The notes: generated from the sequence alone by a model not told the origin. 55,046 nucleotides of DNA from an uncultured Clostridia bacterium (GCA_945946765.1 CAMEWS010000005.1:1-55046); one strand, 5' to 3'. Shown: positions 1 through 8,478, numbered from the stretch's first letter. Numbers and translations are program-made.

Positions 1-34
1 AACCTGTGCAAAAAACAAGTTCATTCTTATCAAC

Positions 35-110
35 AAGTTCGGCACAGGCAACAAGAGCATGGGGTCACCCCTCTCAAAAATGATATTTAATCATTTTTTC
101 GGCAGAGTGC
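35..110. repeat. Dispersed repeat, copy A, with hairpin
   Basis: Positions 35-68 match 8561-8594 at 26 of 34 bases by eye, both ending in GGGGTCAC. Positions 68-110 match 33314-33362: both start CCCCTCTC, end CGGCAGAGTGC and carry a 9-bp hairpin with loop ATTTA. Here the stem is AAAAATGAT/ATCATTTTT. No coding potential is seen. The role is unknown. Confidence 0.55.
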
Positions 111-264
111 AAAATGCTAGACTTGGCGTCGTTCGCACTTCGTTACACTTCTACAAGCGAAGCCGCCTCAGACAAATTTATCATAGTTTTTGATAATTCT
201 ACGTTGATATAACAAACAGATGTTAAGAAACAGAAACAATTTTCAATATATGCATAAGATATAT

Positions 265-292
265 TTGCAAAAACTAAAATAAATGATATAAT
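265..292 (+). promoter_or_regulatory. Sigma-70-type promoter for a candidate small RNA
   Basis: A -35 box TTGCAA (265-270) and a perfect -10 box TATAAT (287-292) are separated by 16 nt. Transcription would start near 299, about 90 nt before a strong intrinsic terminator, with no ORF between. Confidence 0.5.
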
Positions 293-298
293 AAACTT

Positions 299-390
299 GT
301 TATTAATGTTTCGGCTAGTGTAAAAACCTTACGAGGGTTGGGATGTAAGTAATTGCATCAAGCAATTTTACAAAACCCCTCGTTTTTTTT
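299..390 (+). ncRNA. Candidate small RNA ending in an intrinsic terminator
   Basis: The predicted transcript folds into one long interrupted hairpin. The outer stem pairs ACGAGGG (331-337) with CCCTCGT (377-383). The inner stem pairs TGTAA and AATTGC with GCAATT and TTACA around the loop ATCAA. A run of eight T follows at 383-390. Promoter, structured body and terminator fit a free-standing sRNA of about 90 nt. It matches no family I recognise (not 6S, tmRNA, SRP RNA or a known riboswitch). It could instead be the terminator of a gene to the left. Confidence 0.4.
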
Positions 391-472
391 ATGCCTTTTT
401 GTTTAAAATTACAACTCGCAACCGATTTAAATTATTTAGTCAAATTTTTGCTAAATAATTCATTACATTCTA

Positions 473-501
473 TTGCAAATAACAAAAAAAATTTTTATAA
501 T
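473..501 (+). promoter_or_regulatory. Promoter of the barrel-like protein gene
   Basis: TTGCAA (473-478) and TATAAT (496-501) are separated by an ideal 17 nt. Transcription would start near 508, about 40 nt before the start codon at 549. Confidence 0.55.
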
Positions 502-521
502 AATAATCGAAAGGTTATTTT

Positions 522-548
522 AAGTATCTCATTAGAGATACTTTTTTT
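522..548 (+). terminator. Intrinsic terminator or attenuator abutting the start codon
   Basis: A 9-bp stem, AAGTATCTC/GAGATACTT with loop ATTA (522-543), runs into a T tract ending at 548. The ATG begins at 549. It lies between the predicted transcription start (about 508) and the gene, so most transcripts could stop here unless read-through is controlled. Confidence 0.6.
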
Positions 549-1298
549 ATGCAAAATCATCTGATGAACAAATTAAAATACTTATTATTAGTCACATTCA
601 TAATATCAACATTCAGCCCCGTATTTGCACAACAAACTATTATCACAGTGCCATCTTCCGATGTTTTGCCTTTGGGTGAAGTTATACTAAAACAATCTAA
701 CAAATTCAGTCCTTTTAGCAACGGATATACGTCATTAACTCCACAATTCATAATAGGTACAGGGAAAGATACAGAAATGTCCGTTGGCGCAGGTACAAAC
801 ATTACCGATTACAATACATCGGTAAAATTAAATATAGCAGCAAAAAAAGTATTCAAAATAAAAAAAGGATTCAGGTTCACAATGGGCGGCACAATCAGCC
901 CCTCGTTAACAGAAGGACAAAACCCCGACAGTATGATATATGCACACGGTTCATACCTTTGCAAAAAAACAAAAACAACAATAACAGCAGGAGGTTTGGT
1001 TGGGGGAAAAGGAGAAATGCCTTCTTTAACAAGAGCAATGATAGGTATTGACCAAACAATTATTCCAAACAAATTAAGGGTTGCTGTTGATTACATATCC
1101 GGTGATGAATCTTGGGGTGTGTTGGCGGCGGGTTTAAAAATCAGACCTGAGCCTACAACCTCAATTACAACTGCAGTTATAATCCCAAATGATACAGAAA
1201 ACAGAGTTGCGTTTTCTATATCTGTTTCAAAATACGTTGGCAAAATTTTTGAAGAACGCTCAAAAAATACAGATTCAAAAACAAAGGAGAATATTTAA
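549..1298 (+). CDS. Secreted, probably beta-barrel hypothetical protein
   Basis: The 249-aa protein has a Sec signal peptide (hydrophobic core in residues 8-25, cut after VFA). The remainder is rich in alternating polar and hydrophobic strands with many Gly, Thr and aromatic residues and ends in a strand-like segment, as in small outer-membrane barrels. I recognise no family. ATG 549 or ATG 564 could be the start; neither has a clear Shine-Dalgarno, and 564 gives a tidier signal peptide. A terminator hairpin lies directly upstream. The next gene begins 2 nt after the stop, so the two are probably co-transcribed and both exported. Confidence 0.65.
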   Translation: MQNHLMNKLKYLLLVTFIISTFSPVFAQQTIITVPSSDVLPLGEVILKQSNKFSPFSNGYTSLTPQFIIGTGKDTEMSVGAGTNITDYNTSVKLNIAAKKVFKIKKGFRFTMGGTISPSLTEGQNPDSMIYAHGSYLCKKTKTTITAGGLVGGKGEMPSLTRAMIGIDQTIIPNKLRVAVDYISGDESWGVLAAGLKIRPEPTTSITTAVIIPNDTENRVAFSISVSKYVGKIFEERSKNTDSKTKENI

Positions 1299-1300
1299 CA

Positions 1301-1774
1301 ATGCAAAACAAATTAATAATATGCCTTATTATTTTTATTACACTATCTTTTACATACAGTGCATTTGCAAACAACACGGAATTGTCAAAGGATTGTTCAA
1401 ACCTTGATTTAACTCAAAGAAATTTTTCAGGCATGAATCTTGAAAACGTCAATTTTGAAAAAGCAAATTTAAGAAAAGCAAACTTTAGCAATGCAAATTT
1501 AAAAAACGCAAATTTTAAAGACGCTGACATCGAGAAAGCTAACTTCACAGGTGCCAATTTAGAGGGTGCAAATTTTCACAAAGCCGATTTAGAGGATTCA
1601 ACATTTGAAGGTGCAAACCTTAAAGGAGCAAACTTTGAAAAAGCAGACTTGGAAGAAGTATCTCTGTTAAAAGCGAATATAACAAATGCCAACTTTAAAC
1701 ATGCGGAACTGGAATATGCGACTTGGCCTGACGGTAAAATATGCGCAGCGGGTTCCGTAGGTTCTTGTTGGTAA
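1301..1774 (+). CDS. Exported pentapeptide-repeat protein
   Basis: The 157-aa protein has a signal peptide (residues 1-24, cut near AFA). About 20 tandem pentapeptides of the A(N/D)(L/F)xx type (ANFSN, ANLKN, ANFKD and similar) follow, roughly residues 38-135, forming a right-handed quadrilateral beta-helix. The tail carries a W-x-D-G-x-x-C motif and ends GSCW, so the two tail cysteines may form a disulfide. The family is common in cyanobacteria and relatives; the function is usually unknown. A good Shine-Dalgarno (AAAGGAG) precedes the ATG. The signal peptide argues against a cytosolic Qnr-like gyrase protector. Confidence 0.85.
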   Translation: MQNKLIICLIIFITLSFTYSAFANNTELSKDCSNLDLTQRNFSGMNLENVNFEKANLRKANFSNANLKNANFKDADIEKANFTGANLEGANFHKADLEDSTFEGANLKGANFEKADLEEVSLLKANITNANFKHAELEYATWPDGKICAAGSVGSCW

Positions 1775-1839
1775 AAATAATACAATGCAATATGTTTTTA
1801 GTATAATAAAGACACTTCTTACAATAAGAGAGGAATAAA

Positions 1840-2484
1840 ATGTTAGAACACCTACATTCTTTTTTAGGATATTTTTCAAAACTGTTCGTCACTCTTGACG
1901 GGATAGGTTTAGCCCCCGTATTTATAGCGTTAACGGCAAACTCCAAAAAACAATGGCGCAACATAATGATGAACAAAGCAATTGTTATTGCGTTTTTCAT
2001 TTTGCTATTTTTTGCATACACAGGCACTGTTGTATTGCATTTGCTTGACATCAGCCTGACGGCATTAAAAATAGCCGGCGGTATTTTGCTTTTAATAATG
2101 GCTATTGACTTGGTTCTCGGAAACCCCGAACCGGCAATGAATAACGAAAACAAAGAAGAAAGAAAAGAATCATTAAAAAGAACAGATATATCAGTATTCC
2201 CTTTGGCAATACCTTTGTTATCAGGTCCGGCAACTATTACAATGCTAACTATATGTATGAAAAGTGCACAAGGTATGCCGTTAGAGCGTTCATTAATAAT
2301 TGCGGCACTGGCACTTAACCTTGTAGTTTGCTGGTTAATATTAAAGTTTGCATCAAAAGTCAGCCAAATACTCGGCAAAACAGGGGTAAGCGTGATTAAC
2401 AGGATAGTCGGTATTCTTTTGGCGGCTATGTCTTGCGAATTCTTAATGAACGGGTTAATCGAAATTTTAAAAAGCGTTAAATAA
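1840..2484 (+). CDS. MarC family integral membrane protein
   Basis: The 214-aa protein has about six transmembrane helices, the usual size and layout of the MarC/UPF0056 family. The N-terminal motif normally written NPxG-x-x-P appears here as DGIGLAP (residues 19-25). The helix-4 segment PLAIPLLSGPATI is well conserved. The family's function is not established despite the name, which came from an antibiotic-resistance locus. It starts after a good AGAGAGG site and lies 15 nt before nadA, probably in one transcript. The Asp replacing the Asn-Pro of the first motif is unusual. Confidence 0.85.
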   Translation: MLEHLHSFLGYFSKLFVTLDGIGLAPVFIALTANSKKQWRNIMMNKAIVIAFFILLFFAYTGTVVLHLLDISLTALKIAGGILLLIMAIDLVLGNPEPAMNNENKEERKESLKRTDISVFPLAIPLLSGPATITMLTICMKSAQGMPLERSLIIAALALNLVVCWLILKFASKVSQILGKTGVSVINRIVGILLAAMSCEFLMNGLIEILKSVK

Positions 2485-2499
2485 TATCAGGTAATAAAA

Positions 2500-3414
2500 A
2501 TGTCACACAACGAAACAATAGAAAAAATTAACAAATTAAAAAAAGAAAAAAACGCAATCATTCTTGCACATACTTATCAAAATATTGAAATTGATGAAGT
2601 TGCGGATTTTACGGGAGATTCATTATATCTAAGCCAACAAGCGGCAAAAACCGATGCGGACATAATTGTTTTTGCAGGGGTATACTTTATGGCAGAAACC
2701 GCAAAAATTCTCTCCCCCGATAAAAAAGTTTTATTACCAAATATGAATTCAGGCTGTTTAATGGCTGATATGATTAATTTGCAGCAATTAAGAGAATTTA
2801 AAATTAAAAACCCTAATATCCCTGTTGTTTGTTATGTCAATTCAACTGCCGAAGTTAAGTCAGAATGTGATGTATGCTGTACCAGCGCAAATGCCGTCAA
2901 TATCGTAAAAGCTATGGGTGTAAAAGAAGTTCTTTTTGCGCCCGATACCTACCTTGGTACACATGTTGCAAATATGCTCCCCGATGTAAAAGTAATTACC
3001 TACCCCGGTTATTGCCCTACACATTTGAGGATTAAACCTGAAGACATTATTGAAAAGAAAAAAGTTTACCCTGATGCAATGGTGCTTGCTCACCCCGAAT
3101 GTCACAAAGAAGTAACAAAATTGGCGGATTTTATCGGTTCAACTACCGCTATTATTAAAGAAGCAAAAGCATCAGACAAAAAAGAATTTATTATCGTAAC
3201 GGAAAAAGGTGTAGTTGACCGCCTAAAACGTGACTGCCCCGACAAAGAATTTATTCTTGTAAGCCAAAGAGCTGTATGCCCTAATATGAAATGGAACACG
3301 CTTGAAGACATTCTTCACGTTTTGGAAACTGAGGAAAACGAAATTACCGTTGACCCCGAAATTGCTAAAAAAGCTGTATCGGCTATAGACAAAATGATTC
3401 AAATTAACGGATAA
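2500..3414 (+). CDS. nadA: Quinolinate synthase NadA
   Basis: NadA condenses iminoaspartate with dihydroxyacetone phosphate to quinolinate, the second step of de novo NAD synthesis, in the cytosol. The 304-aa protein has the usual short length and all three [4Fe-4S] ligands: C86 (SGCLMADM), C172 (PGYCPTH) and C260 (AVCPNMKWNTL), with the three-fold pseudo-repeat fold. Residues AHTYQ near 23-27 fit the substrate pocket. There is no nadB or nadC nearby, so the pathway is dispersed; pncC near 14.5 kb may serve NAD salvage. The motif before C86 reads NSGC rather than the usual DAGC. Confidence 0.95.
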   Translation: MSHNETIEKINKLKKEKNAIILAHTYQNIEIDEVADFTGDSLYLSQQAAKTDADIIVFAGVYFMAETAKILSPDKKVLLPNMNSGCLMADMINLQQLREFKIKNPNIPVVCYVNSTAEVKSECDVCCTSANAVNIVKAMGVKEVLFAPDTYLGTHVANMLPDVKVITYPGYCPTHLRIKPEDIIEKKKVYPDAMVLAHPECHKEVTKLADFIGSTTAIIKEAKASDKKEFIIVTEKGVVDRLKRDCPDKEFILVSQRAVCPNMKWNTLEDILHVLETEENEITVDPEIAKKAVSAIDKMIQING

Positions 3415-3499
3415 AATCAGTTTTTACAAGTCAATATGGCAATTTTTTATCGCAAATTAACTTTATATATATAAGGTTAGCTTATAAGGTTTATTTTGC

Positions 3500-4624
3500 A
3501 TGGCAATTAGTGCAACAACGGTATCAAATTTATTTAATAAAGGAGGCTACAGACTTGTTTCCAAAATAACGGGACAAGTTGTGCCAAATATGCCTGCAGG
3601 TGCGGCAAGTAAAACGACCTGTATTATAGAGCATATATCAGGCAAAAAGCAAACTATACACCGCTATTTGAATGCGGAAGGCAAGGCCGTACGGATTATA
3701 AGAGCAAACTCTGACAGTAATATAGGGACTTTAAGTGACTTCACTTGGATAAAACCCAAAACTAGAACACGAGACACTGCAATGTACATGGAAAAAATTG
3801 ACCCTTATGCCTTTGAAAATTATGGTGTAAGCAAAAACACTCTGCGCTACGACCGAAAAACATTGGACATTTTAGAAAATTCAGATACTGTTGTAGATAT
3901 CCACGCACCGAGCAAAACAGTTACCAAAAGTTTTGCCTCAAGAATTACCCCTACAGGAAAGGCTTCAGACGGTTTTACTGATGAATCACGCCTGACCGAA
4001 ATTGTTAACGGGAAAAAGACTAAAGAAATTTACCAACGTTCTACAGGCACACCCGACACGGTAAACACCATAACGGAAACTAAAGGATTCGGAGTAACAC
4101 AACAGGAGTTGGATGAAGCTACCTCCAATCCGTATTTTTATGCAATGTTTAAAAGTCCGATAAATTGGATAAAAGCAGTAAAAACACAAGCCTATGCAAA
4201 TCAGGGAATACCACAAACCACCGGATTTAAACTTACTGAACTTAAAGACCGTAGCAGCGGTTATTACCGACCCAAAGAAGATACAATCTATATAAATGTA
4301 AAGCCTATTCGTAAAGGTCTGATACGCCCTTGCACAATAAGCACTTTAGAACACGAAGCCCGACACAAATGGCAGGAAATGCTTGTGGAGAAATATGAAA
4401 AAGGGCTTTTAACAGACCCCAAAGAAATAAAAATGGCTCAAGAATTTAAAAATAATTTTAGCAATTATATTCCTATGAGCCAAAATTACAAAGCCTATGA
4501 AACTCAACCTGTTGAAGATGATGCATATAAAGTCACTGATTGGGTTTACGAAAAATACGCAAAAGCAGTTAATTATTTACAACGACTTTTCCCTCGTGCC
4601 ACAAGAAGAACACTGGGTGAGTAA
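3500..4624 (+). CDS. Putative zinc metallopeptidase-like protein (HEARH)
   Basis: The 374-aa protein matches no family I recognise by name. The only catalytic-looking feature is HEARH at residues 285-289, a canonical HEXXH zinc site inside a predicted helix (STLEHEARHKWQEML). About 45 residues later comes ETQPVEDDAY (334-343), where Glu could supply the third zinc ligand as in gluzincins. The first 240 residues are basic, Ser/Thr-rich and show no signal peptide or membrane segment. The start at 3500 has no strong ribosome site. It sits alone between nadA and the ispF group. A lineage-specific processing peptidase or effector is possible; activity is inferred only from the motif. Confidence 0.55.
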   Translation: MAISATTVSNLFNKGGYRLVSKITGQVVPNMPAGAASKTTCIIEHISGKKQTIHRYLNAEGKAVRIIRANSDSNIGTLSDFTWIKPKTRTRDTAMYMEKIDPYAFENYGVSKNTLRYDRKTLDILENSDTVVDIHAPSKTVTKSFASRITPTGKASDGFTDESRLTEIVNGKKTKEIYQRSTGTPDTVNTITETKGFGVTQQELDEATSNPYFYAMFKSPINWIKAVKTQAYANQGIPQTTGFKLTELKDRSSGYYRPKEDTIYINVKPIRKGLIRPCTISTLEHEARHKWQEMLVEKYEKGLLTDPKEIKMAQEFKNNFSNYIPMSQNYKAYETQPVEDDAYKVTDWVYEKYAKAVNYLQRLFPRATRRTLGE

Positions 4625-4877
4625 GCGATATATCAGAAATAGGCAGGTGCATTTTTACTCGAATTTTAAGCAACTCAGGGCAGTAAAAAACAACAGCGTT
4701 TGGCAAAGAATACCGATAATCCTAAAGAGTTAAGTGCAACAAATCACCTAAATATTGCAATAATCAGACTCTAACTGACTATGCAAGTTGGTCAATTTTT
4801 GGTGCAAAAAATTGCATACTTACTATTCAGAATTTAAGACAACTATGCATGTTAGTACAGCTCCTAAAACAAATTCC

Positions 4878-5363
4878 TTACACTTCAATTTGTTCCAACA
4901 AAACAACCGCATCTACGGCAAGACATTTACCTTCACCTATTGGTCCCATCCATTCCATTGATTTTGCCTTTACTGAAACTTGATTGTCTTCCAAATTTAA
5001 AATATTTGCAATATTTGTTTTTATTTCTTCAACAAATGGACCCAATCTTGGCTGTTGCGTTTTAATTGTGGTATCAATATTGTTAATTTTATAACCTTCT
5101 TTCACAACGAGATAAAGCGTTTGAGCCAAAAGTTCGGTGCTGTCACAACCGTAATATTTCGGGTCATTGTCGGGAAAATGCTGTCCGATATCACCCAGCG
5201 ACAAAGCCCCTAATAAAGCATCAATAATTGCATGGCACAATGCATCTGCATCGGAATGTCCCAACAACCCTTTATTATGCGGGATTTTAACGCCACCCAA
5301 TATCAAATCCCTATCTTCCGCAAACTGGTGTAAATCAAAGCCCTGACCTATTCTATATTGCAT
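4878..5363 (-). CDS. ispF: 2-C-methyl-D-erythritol 2,4-cyclodiphosphate synthase
   Basis: IspF cyclises CDP-methylerythritol 2-phosphate to MEcPP and CMP in the MEP isoprenoid pathway. The 161-aa protein has normal length. The metal ligands D10, H12 and H44 are present in the DLH and ALCHAIIDALLGA motifs, together with GHSDAD. The C-terminal motif reads KAKSMEWMGPIGEG, where most homologues have AKTxExLGxxGxxEG, a mild divergence at the nucleotide-binding end. It is the last gene of a minus-strand chain aspS-nudix-HAD-ispF and overlaps the HAD gene by 11 nt, implying translational coupling. Confidence 0.95.
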   Translation of the reverse strand: MQYRIGQGFDLHQFAEDRDLILGGVKIPHNKGLLGHSDADALCHAIIDALLGALSLGDIGQHFPDNDPKYYGCDSTELLAQTLYLVVKEGYKINNIDTTIKTQQPRLGPFVEEIKTNIANILNLEDNQVSVKAKSMEWMGPIGEGKCLAVDAVVLLEQIEV

Positions 5364-6165
5364 ATTTTTCTCCTATAAATTTTGCAACCGCACAAGGAAC
5401 ACCGTCATTATCAACGGTTTCCGTTACATAATCCGCTATTGCTTTCAATCCTTCCGAAGCGTTACCCATTGCAACCTTAACACCTGCGGCTCGCAGCATT
5501 TCGATATCATTATCCTGATCACCGCAAGCCATAATTTCTTCCTGTTTAAACCCAAACTGCTGTGCCAAAAACCTTACCGCATTACCTTTTGTTGCATCAA
5601 GACAGGAAAATTCGCAAAAACGAGGTGTTGAGCGCACTACATAAAGTTTGTTTTCATATCGTTTTGCCATTTCTTTTTGCAAATCTTCTATCAATTGCGT
5701 ATTATCATCAATTGCAAGAATTTTGTTCAATCCCGTCAAGTCAAGATTATCACAATTTCCTATAACTTTATACGCAATATTTCTAGCATCAACATATTGT
5801 CTTATTAGGTGATTATCTTCTTCCACCATAAGCACGTCATTGATGTACAAATTAAAAAATATTTTTCGCTGTTTCAATTCGTTTACAACATCACGAGCAA
5901 GCGCCGTATCCATTGTTTTTTCAAGAAGTGTAGTATCATCGTGATAAAAATTCTTTACTAACCCGCCTTGATAACAAATAACAGGAGTGCAAAGTCCGAG
6001 TTCCTGCGCAATAGATTTTGTTGCGGCATACATTCTACCCGTACACAAAATAACTTTGATTCCGTCATCAGACAAAGCTTTGAGGGTACGTTTTACCCTG
6101 TCAGTTGCCGTATAGTCTTTTTTGAATATAGTTCCGTCAATATCAAGAACCAATAGTTTTATCAT
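5353..6165 (-). CDS. Cof-type HAD phosphatase
   Basis: The 270-aa protein belongs to the HAD superfamily, Cof/YbiV (type IIB cap) group, which dephosphorylates sugar phosphates and flavin or pyridoxal phosphates. Motif I is DIDGT with nucleophile D8 and acid D10, motif II is the Thr in CTGRM, and motifs III-IV are a Lys region and GDQDNDIEML. The C-terminal stretch MGNASEGLKAIADYVT is typical of the group. The substrate cannot be read from the sequence. The start overlaps the nudix stop as ATGA, and the stop overlaps the ispF start. Confidence 0.9.
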   Translation of the reverse strand: MIKLLVLDIDGTIFKKDYTATDRVKRTLKALSDDGIKVILCTGRMYAATKSIAQELGLCTPVICYQGGLVKNFYHDDTTLLEKTMDTALARDVVNELKQRKIFFNLYINDVLMVEEDNHLIRQYVDARNIAYKVIGNCDNLDLTGLNKILAIDDNTQLIEDLQKEMAKRYENKLYVVRSTPRFCEFSCLDATKGNAVRFLAQQFGFKQEEIMACGDQDNDIEMLRAAGVKVAMGNASEGLKAIADYVTETVDNDGVPCAVAKFIGEKYAI

Positions 6166-6704
6166 AATTTAAAAGCCCGCATTAATGCACAAATTGTCTT
6201 TGCATCATTAATTGTACCATTTTTTACAAGATTGTACACTTCATTAAGGGGAAGTTCAAAACTGTGTAAAAACTCTCCCTCATCAAGGTCTTGCGCAACA
6301 AAAGAAAGGTCTGTAGCCTTAAAAAGATACAACTTTTCGTCACAAATTCCAAATGTTGTAAAAATATACCCTAAAGATTCCCAATTTTTTGCAACATATC
6401 CTGTTTCTTCTCTCAACTCACGTTGTGCGGCAAACAAAGGGTCTTCGCCTTTTTCCAATCTGCCTGCCGGAAGTTCTGTTTGAACAGACTGCACTGCATA
6501 GCGATACTGTTTTACAAGAAGAATATTACCATCAGATTTTTGTGCACAAATAACAACCCCACCGGGGTGGCGAATAATTTCTCTGTGACTTTTTTTACCG
6601 TCAGGCAGTTCAATGTCGTCGTATGTTATATCAAAAATCCGCCCGTTATAGGCGGTTTTTGATGTCAAAGTTTTTTCCGTTAAATTATCCATTATGGTGG
6701 TCAT
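6162..6704 (-). CDS. NUDIX hydrolase, ADP-ribose pyrophosphatase type
   Basis: The 180-aa protein carries a perfect Nudix box, G81-x5-E87-x7-RELREETG (R95 to G102), the Mg-binding catalytic motif. The upstream segment with IRHPGGVVI and the QYRYA strand is typical of ADP-ribose/ADP-sugar pyrophosphatases (NudF-like), which clear free ADP-ribose released by NAD turnover. The start at 6704 lies inside the 3' end of aspS (20-nt overlap); an in-frame ATG at 6692 is an alternative and neither has a good Shine-Dalgarno. Translational coupling to aspS is likely. Confidence 0.9.
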   Translation of the reverse strand: MTTIMDNLTEKTLTSKTAYNGRIFDITYDDIELPDGKKSHREIIRHPGGVVICAQKSDGNILLVKQYRYAVQSVQTELPAGRLEKGEDPLFAAQRELREETGYVAKNWESLGYIFTTFGICDEKLYLFKATDLSFVAQDLDEGEFLHSFELPLNEVYNLVKNGTINDAKTICALMRAFKL

Positions 6705-8478
6705 TTCTTTTTACCGTTGAACGTAAGTGCAATTCCATCAACTGTTCTTCCGAAGCATAAGTCGGAGCATCTGTCATCAAGCATTTTGCACCTGAATTTT
6801 TCGGGAACGCAATTACTTCTCTGATAGAAGTATTATTGGTCAGCAATGCAACAAGTCTGTCCAAACCGATTGCCAAACCTGCATGCGGTGGTGTTCCGTA
6901 TTGGAATGCTTGAAGCATAAATCCAAATTTTTGTTGAACTTCTTCTTCCGTAAATCCAAGAGCTTCAAACACTTTTCTTTGAACTTCTGGTGAATGGATT
7001 CTGACAGAACCGCCACCAAGCTCCGTACCGTTATAAACAATATCGTAAGCAACCGAACGCACATTCATCGGTTCATCTTTCATTTTGTCTACATCTTCAA
7101 GGTTTGGCGAAGTAAACGGATGGTGCATTGCCATTACTCTGTCAAATTCTTTGCTGTACTCAAACATCGGGAAGTCAACAACCCATAGCAAAGCGTGTTT
7201 TTCTTTGTCTATGAGGTTCAATTTTTCGCCAAAGAAAAGTCTGAATCTGCCCATAACATCGTAGGTTGTTTTCTTGTCATCAGCAACAAAGAATACAATA
7301 TCGCCCGCTTTGGCATCAGCTTTAACTCTCAATTTTTCAATTTGTTCTTCCGTTAAGAATTTCAAAATAGGAGATTTAACGGTGCCGTCTTCCATATAAG
7401 TAATCCACGCAATACCCTTAGCACCAAAGGAAATTGCGGTTGAGCGGACATCATCCATTTCTTTTCTTGAATATCCGGCAATACCGGGGATTTTTATTGC
7501 TTTTGCAATACCGCCGTTTTTAAGAGTTTCTTTAACGGGTTCAAATGTTGATTCCATCATAATGTCGGAAATATCAAACAACTCCAAGCCAAAACGTGTA
7601 TCAGGCTTGTCGGAACCGAATCTGTCCATTGCCTCTTGCCAAGTAATTCTTGTAAACGGTGGTTTAACTTCAACACCTGCCGCTTTAAACGCAGATTCAA
7701 CCAAACCTTCCGTCAATTCAATAACATCGTCTTGAGTTGCAAAAGACATTTCCAAGTCGACTTGAGTAAATTCGGGTTGTCTGTCTGCTCTCAAGTCTTC
7801 GTCACGAAAACATTTTGCAATTTGATAATATTTTTCAATTCCGCCAACCATCAAAAGTTGTTTAAAAATTTGAGGTGATTGAGGCAATGCATAAAATTTG
7901 CCTTCTTGCACACGACTGGGAACAAGATAATCTCTTGCGCCTTCGGGTGTTGTGTTAATAAGAATAGGTGTTTCCACTTCCATAAACTGTGCATTGTTAA
8001 GATAATTTCTGATTGCGGTAACAATATTGTGTCTTAACTTTAAGTTGCCGTACATTTGAGGACGGCGGATATCCAAATATCTGTATTTTAAGCGGATATC
8101 TTCTTTCGTATCGTCAGAAGCCAGTTCAAACGGAAGCAATTTAGCTTCGGAAAAGATTTTTACTGACTGAGGATACATTTCAATTTCGCCTGTTGCTAAA
8201 TCGGGATTATAAGTTTCTTGCGGTCTTTTAGAGATTTTACCCGAAACCTGAATAACATATTCATCTTTTAATTTAGAAAATACGGCATGCACATCAGGGT
8301 TTATTTGAGGGTCTGCAACAACTTGAAAGAAACCGCTTTTATCTCTCAATTCAACAAAAATAATACCGCCAAGGTCACGTACTGCTGACACCCAGCCTGC
8401 CAAAGTAACCTCTTTATCAATATCTTGAATCGTTAAATCTTCGTTATAATGAGTTTTCATTTTAGAAAATGTTTTCAT
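6685..8478 (-). CDS. aspS: Aspartyl-tRNA synthetase
   Basis: AspRS charges tRNA-Asp. The 597-aa protein is bacterial type: N-terminal OB-fold anticodon domain (about 20-115), class II catalytic core with motif 2 FRDEDLRADRQPEFTQVD (224-241), a GAD insertion, and motif 3 near GLDRLVALL close to the end. In the anticodon domain the stretch RDLGG (34-38) has Leu where non-discriminating Pseudomonas AspRS has His, which leans towards a tRNA-Asp-specific enzyme. This is weak evidence. A GGATAGGGA ribosome site supports the start at 8478. It heads the chain down to ispF. Confidence 0.97.
   Translation of the reverse strand: MKTFSKMKTHYNEDLTIQDIDKEVTLAGWVSAVRDLGGIIFVELRDKSGFFQVVADPQINPDVHAVFSKLKDEYVIQVSGKISKRPQETYNPDLATGEIEMYPQSVKIFSEAKLLPFELASDDTKEDIRLKYRYLDIRRPQMYGNLKLRHNIVTAIRNYLNNAQFMEVETPILINTTPEGARDYLVPSRVQEGKFYALPQSPQIFKQLLMVGGIEKYYQIAKCFRDEDLRADRQPEFTQVDLEMSFATQDDVIELTEGLVESAFKAAGVEVKPPFTRITWQEAMDRFGSDKPDTRFGLELFDISDIMMESTFEPVKETLKNGGIAKAIKIPGIAGYSRKEMDDVRSTAISFGAKGIAWITYMEDGTVKSPILKFLTEEQIEKLRVKADAKAGDIVFFVADDKKTTYDVMGRFRLFFGEKLNLIDKEKHALLWVVDFPMFEYSKEFDRVMAMHHPFTSPNLEDVDKMKDEPMNVRSVAYDIVYNGTELGGGSVRIHSPEVQRKVFEALGFTEEEVQQKFGFMLQAFQYGTPPHAGLAIGLDRLVALLTNNTSIREVIAFPKNSGAKCLMTDAPTYASEEQLMELHLRSTVKRNDHHNG

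Larger units (their letters stand above)
1..548. other. Gene-free left edge of the window
   Basis: No credible coding frame is present. The segment holds an inverted repeat (CCTGTGC at 3-9 with GCACAGG at 42-48), a copy of a dispersed repeat, a candidate small-RNA unit (265-390), a second promoter (473-501) and an intrinsic terminator directly before the first gene. The stretch 111-260 shows nothing I can name. The 3' end of a gene lying to the left cannot be excluded, but nothing indicates one. Confidence 0.6.

Noticed and set aside
1301-1774. Qnr-like DNA gyrase protection protein
   Set aside because: The protein has an N-terminal signal peptide and a cysteine-containing tail, so it is exported, unlike Qnr.
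1695-2378. A 227-codon open frame antisense to the pentapeptide and MarC genes
   Set aside because: It lies wholly opposite two well-supported genes, has no ribosome site and gives no recognisable protein.
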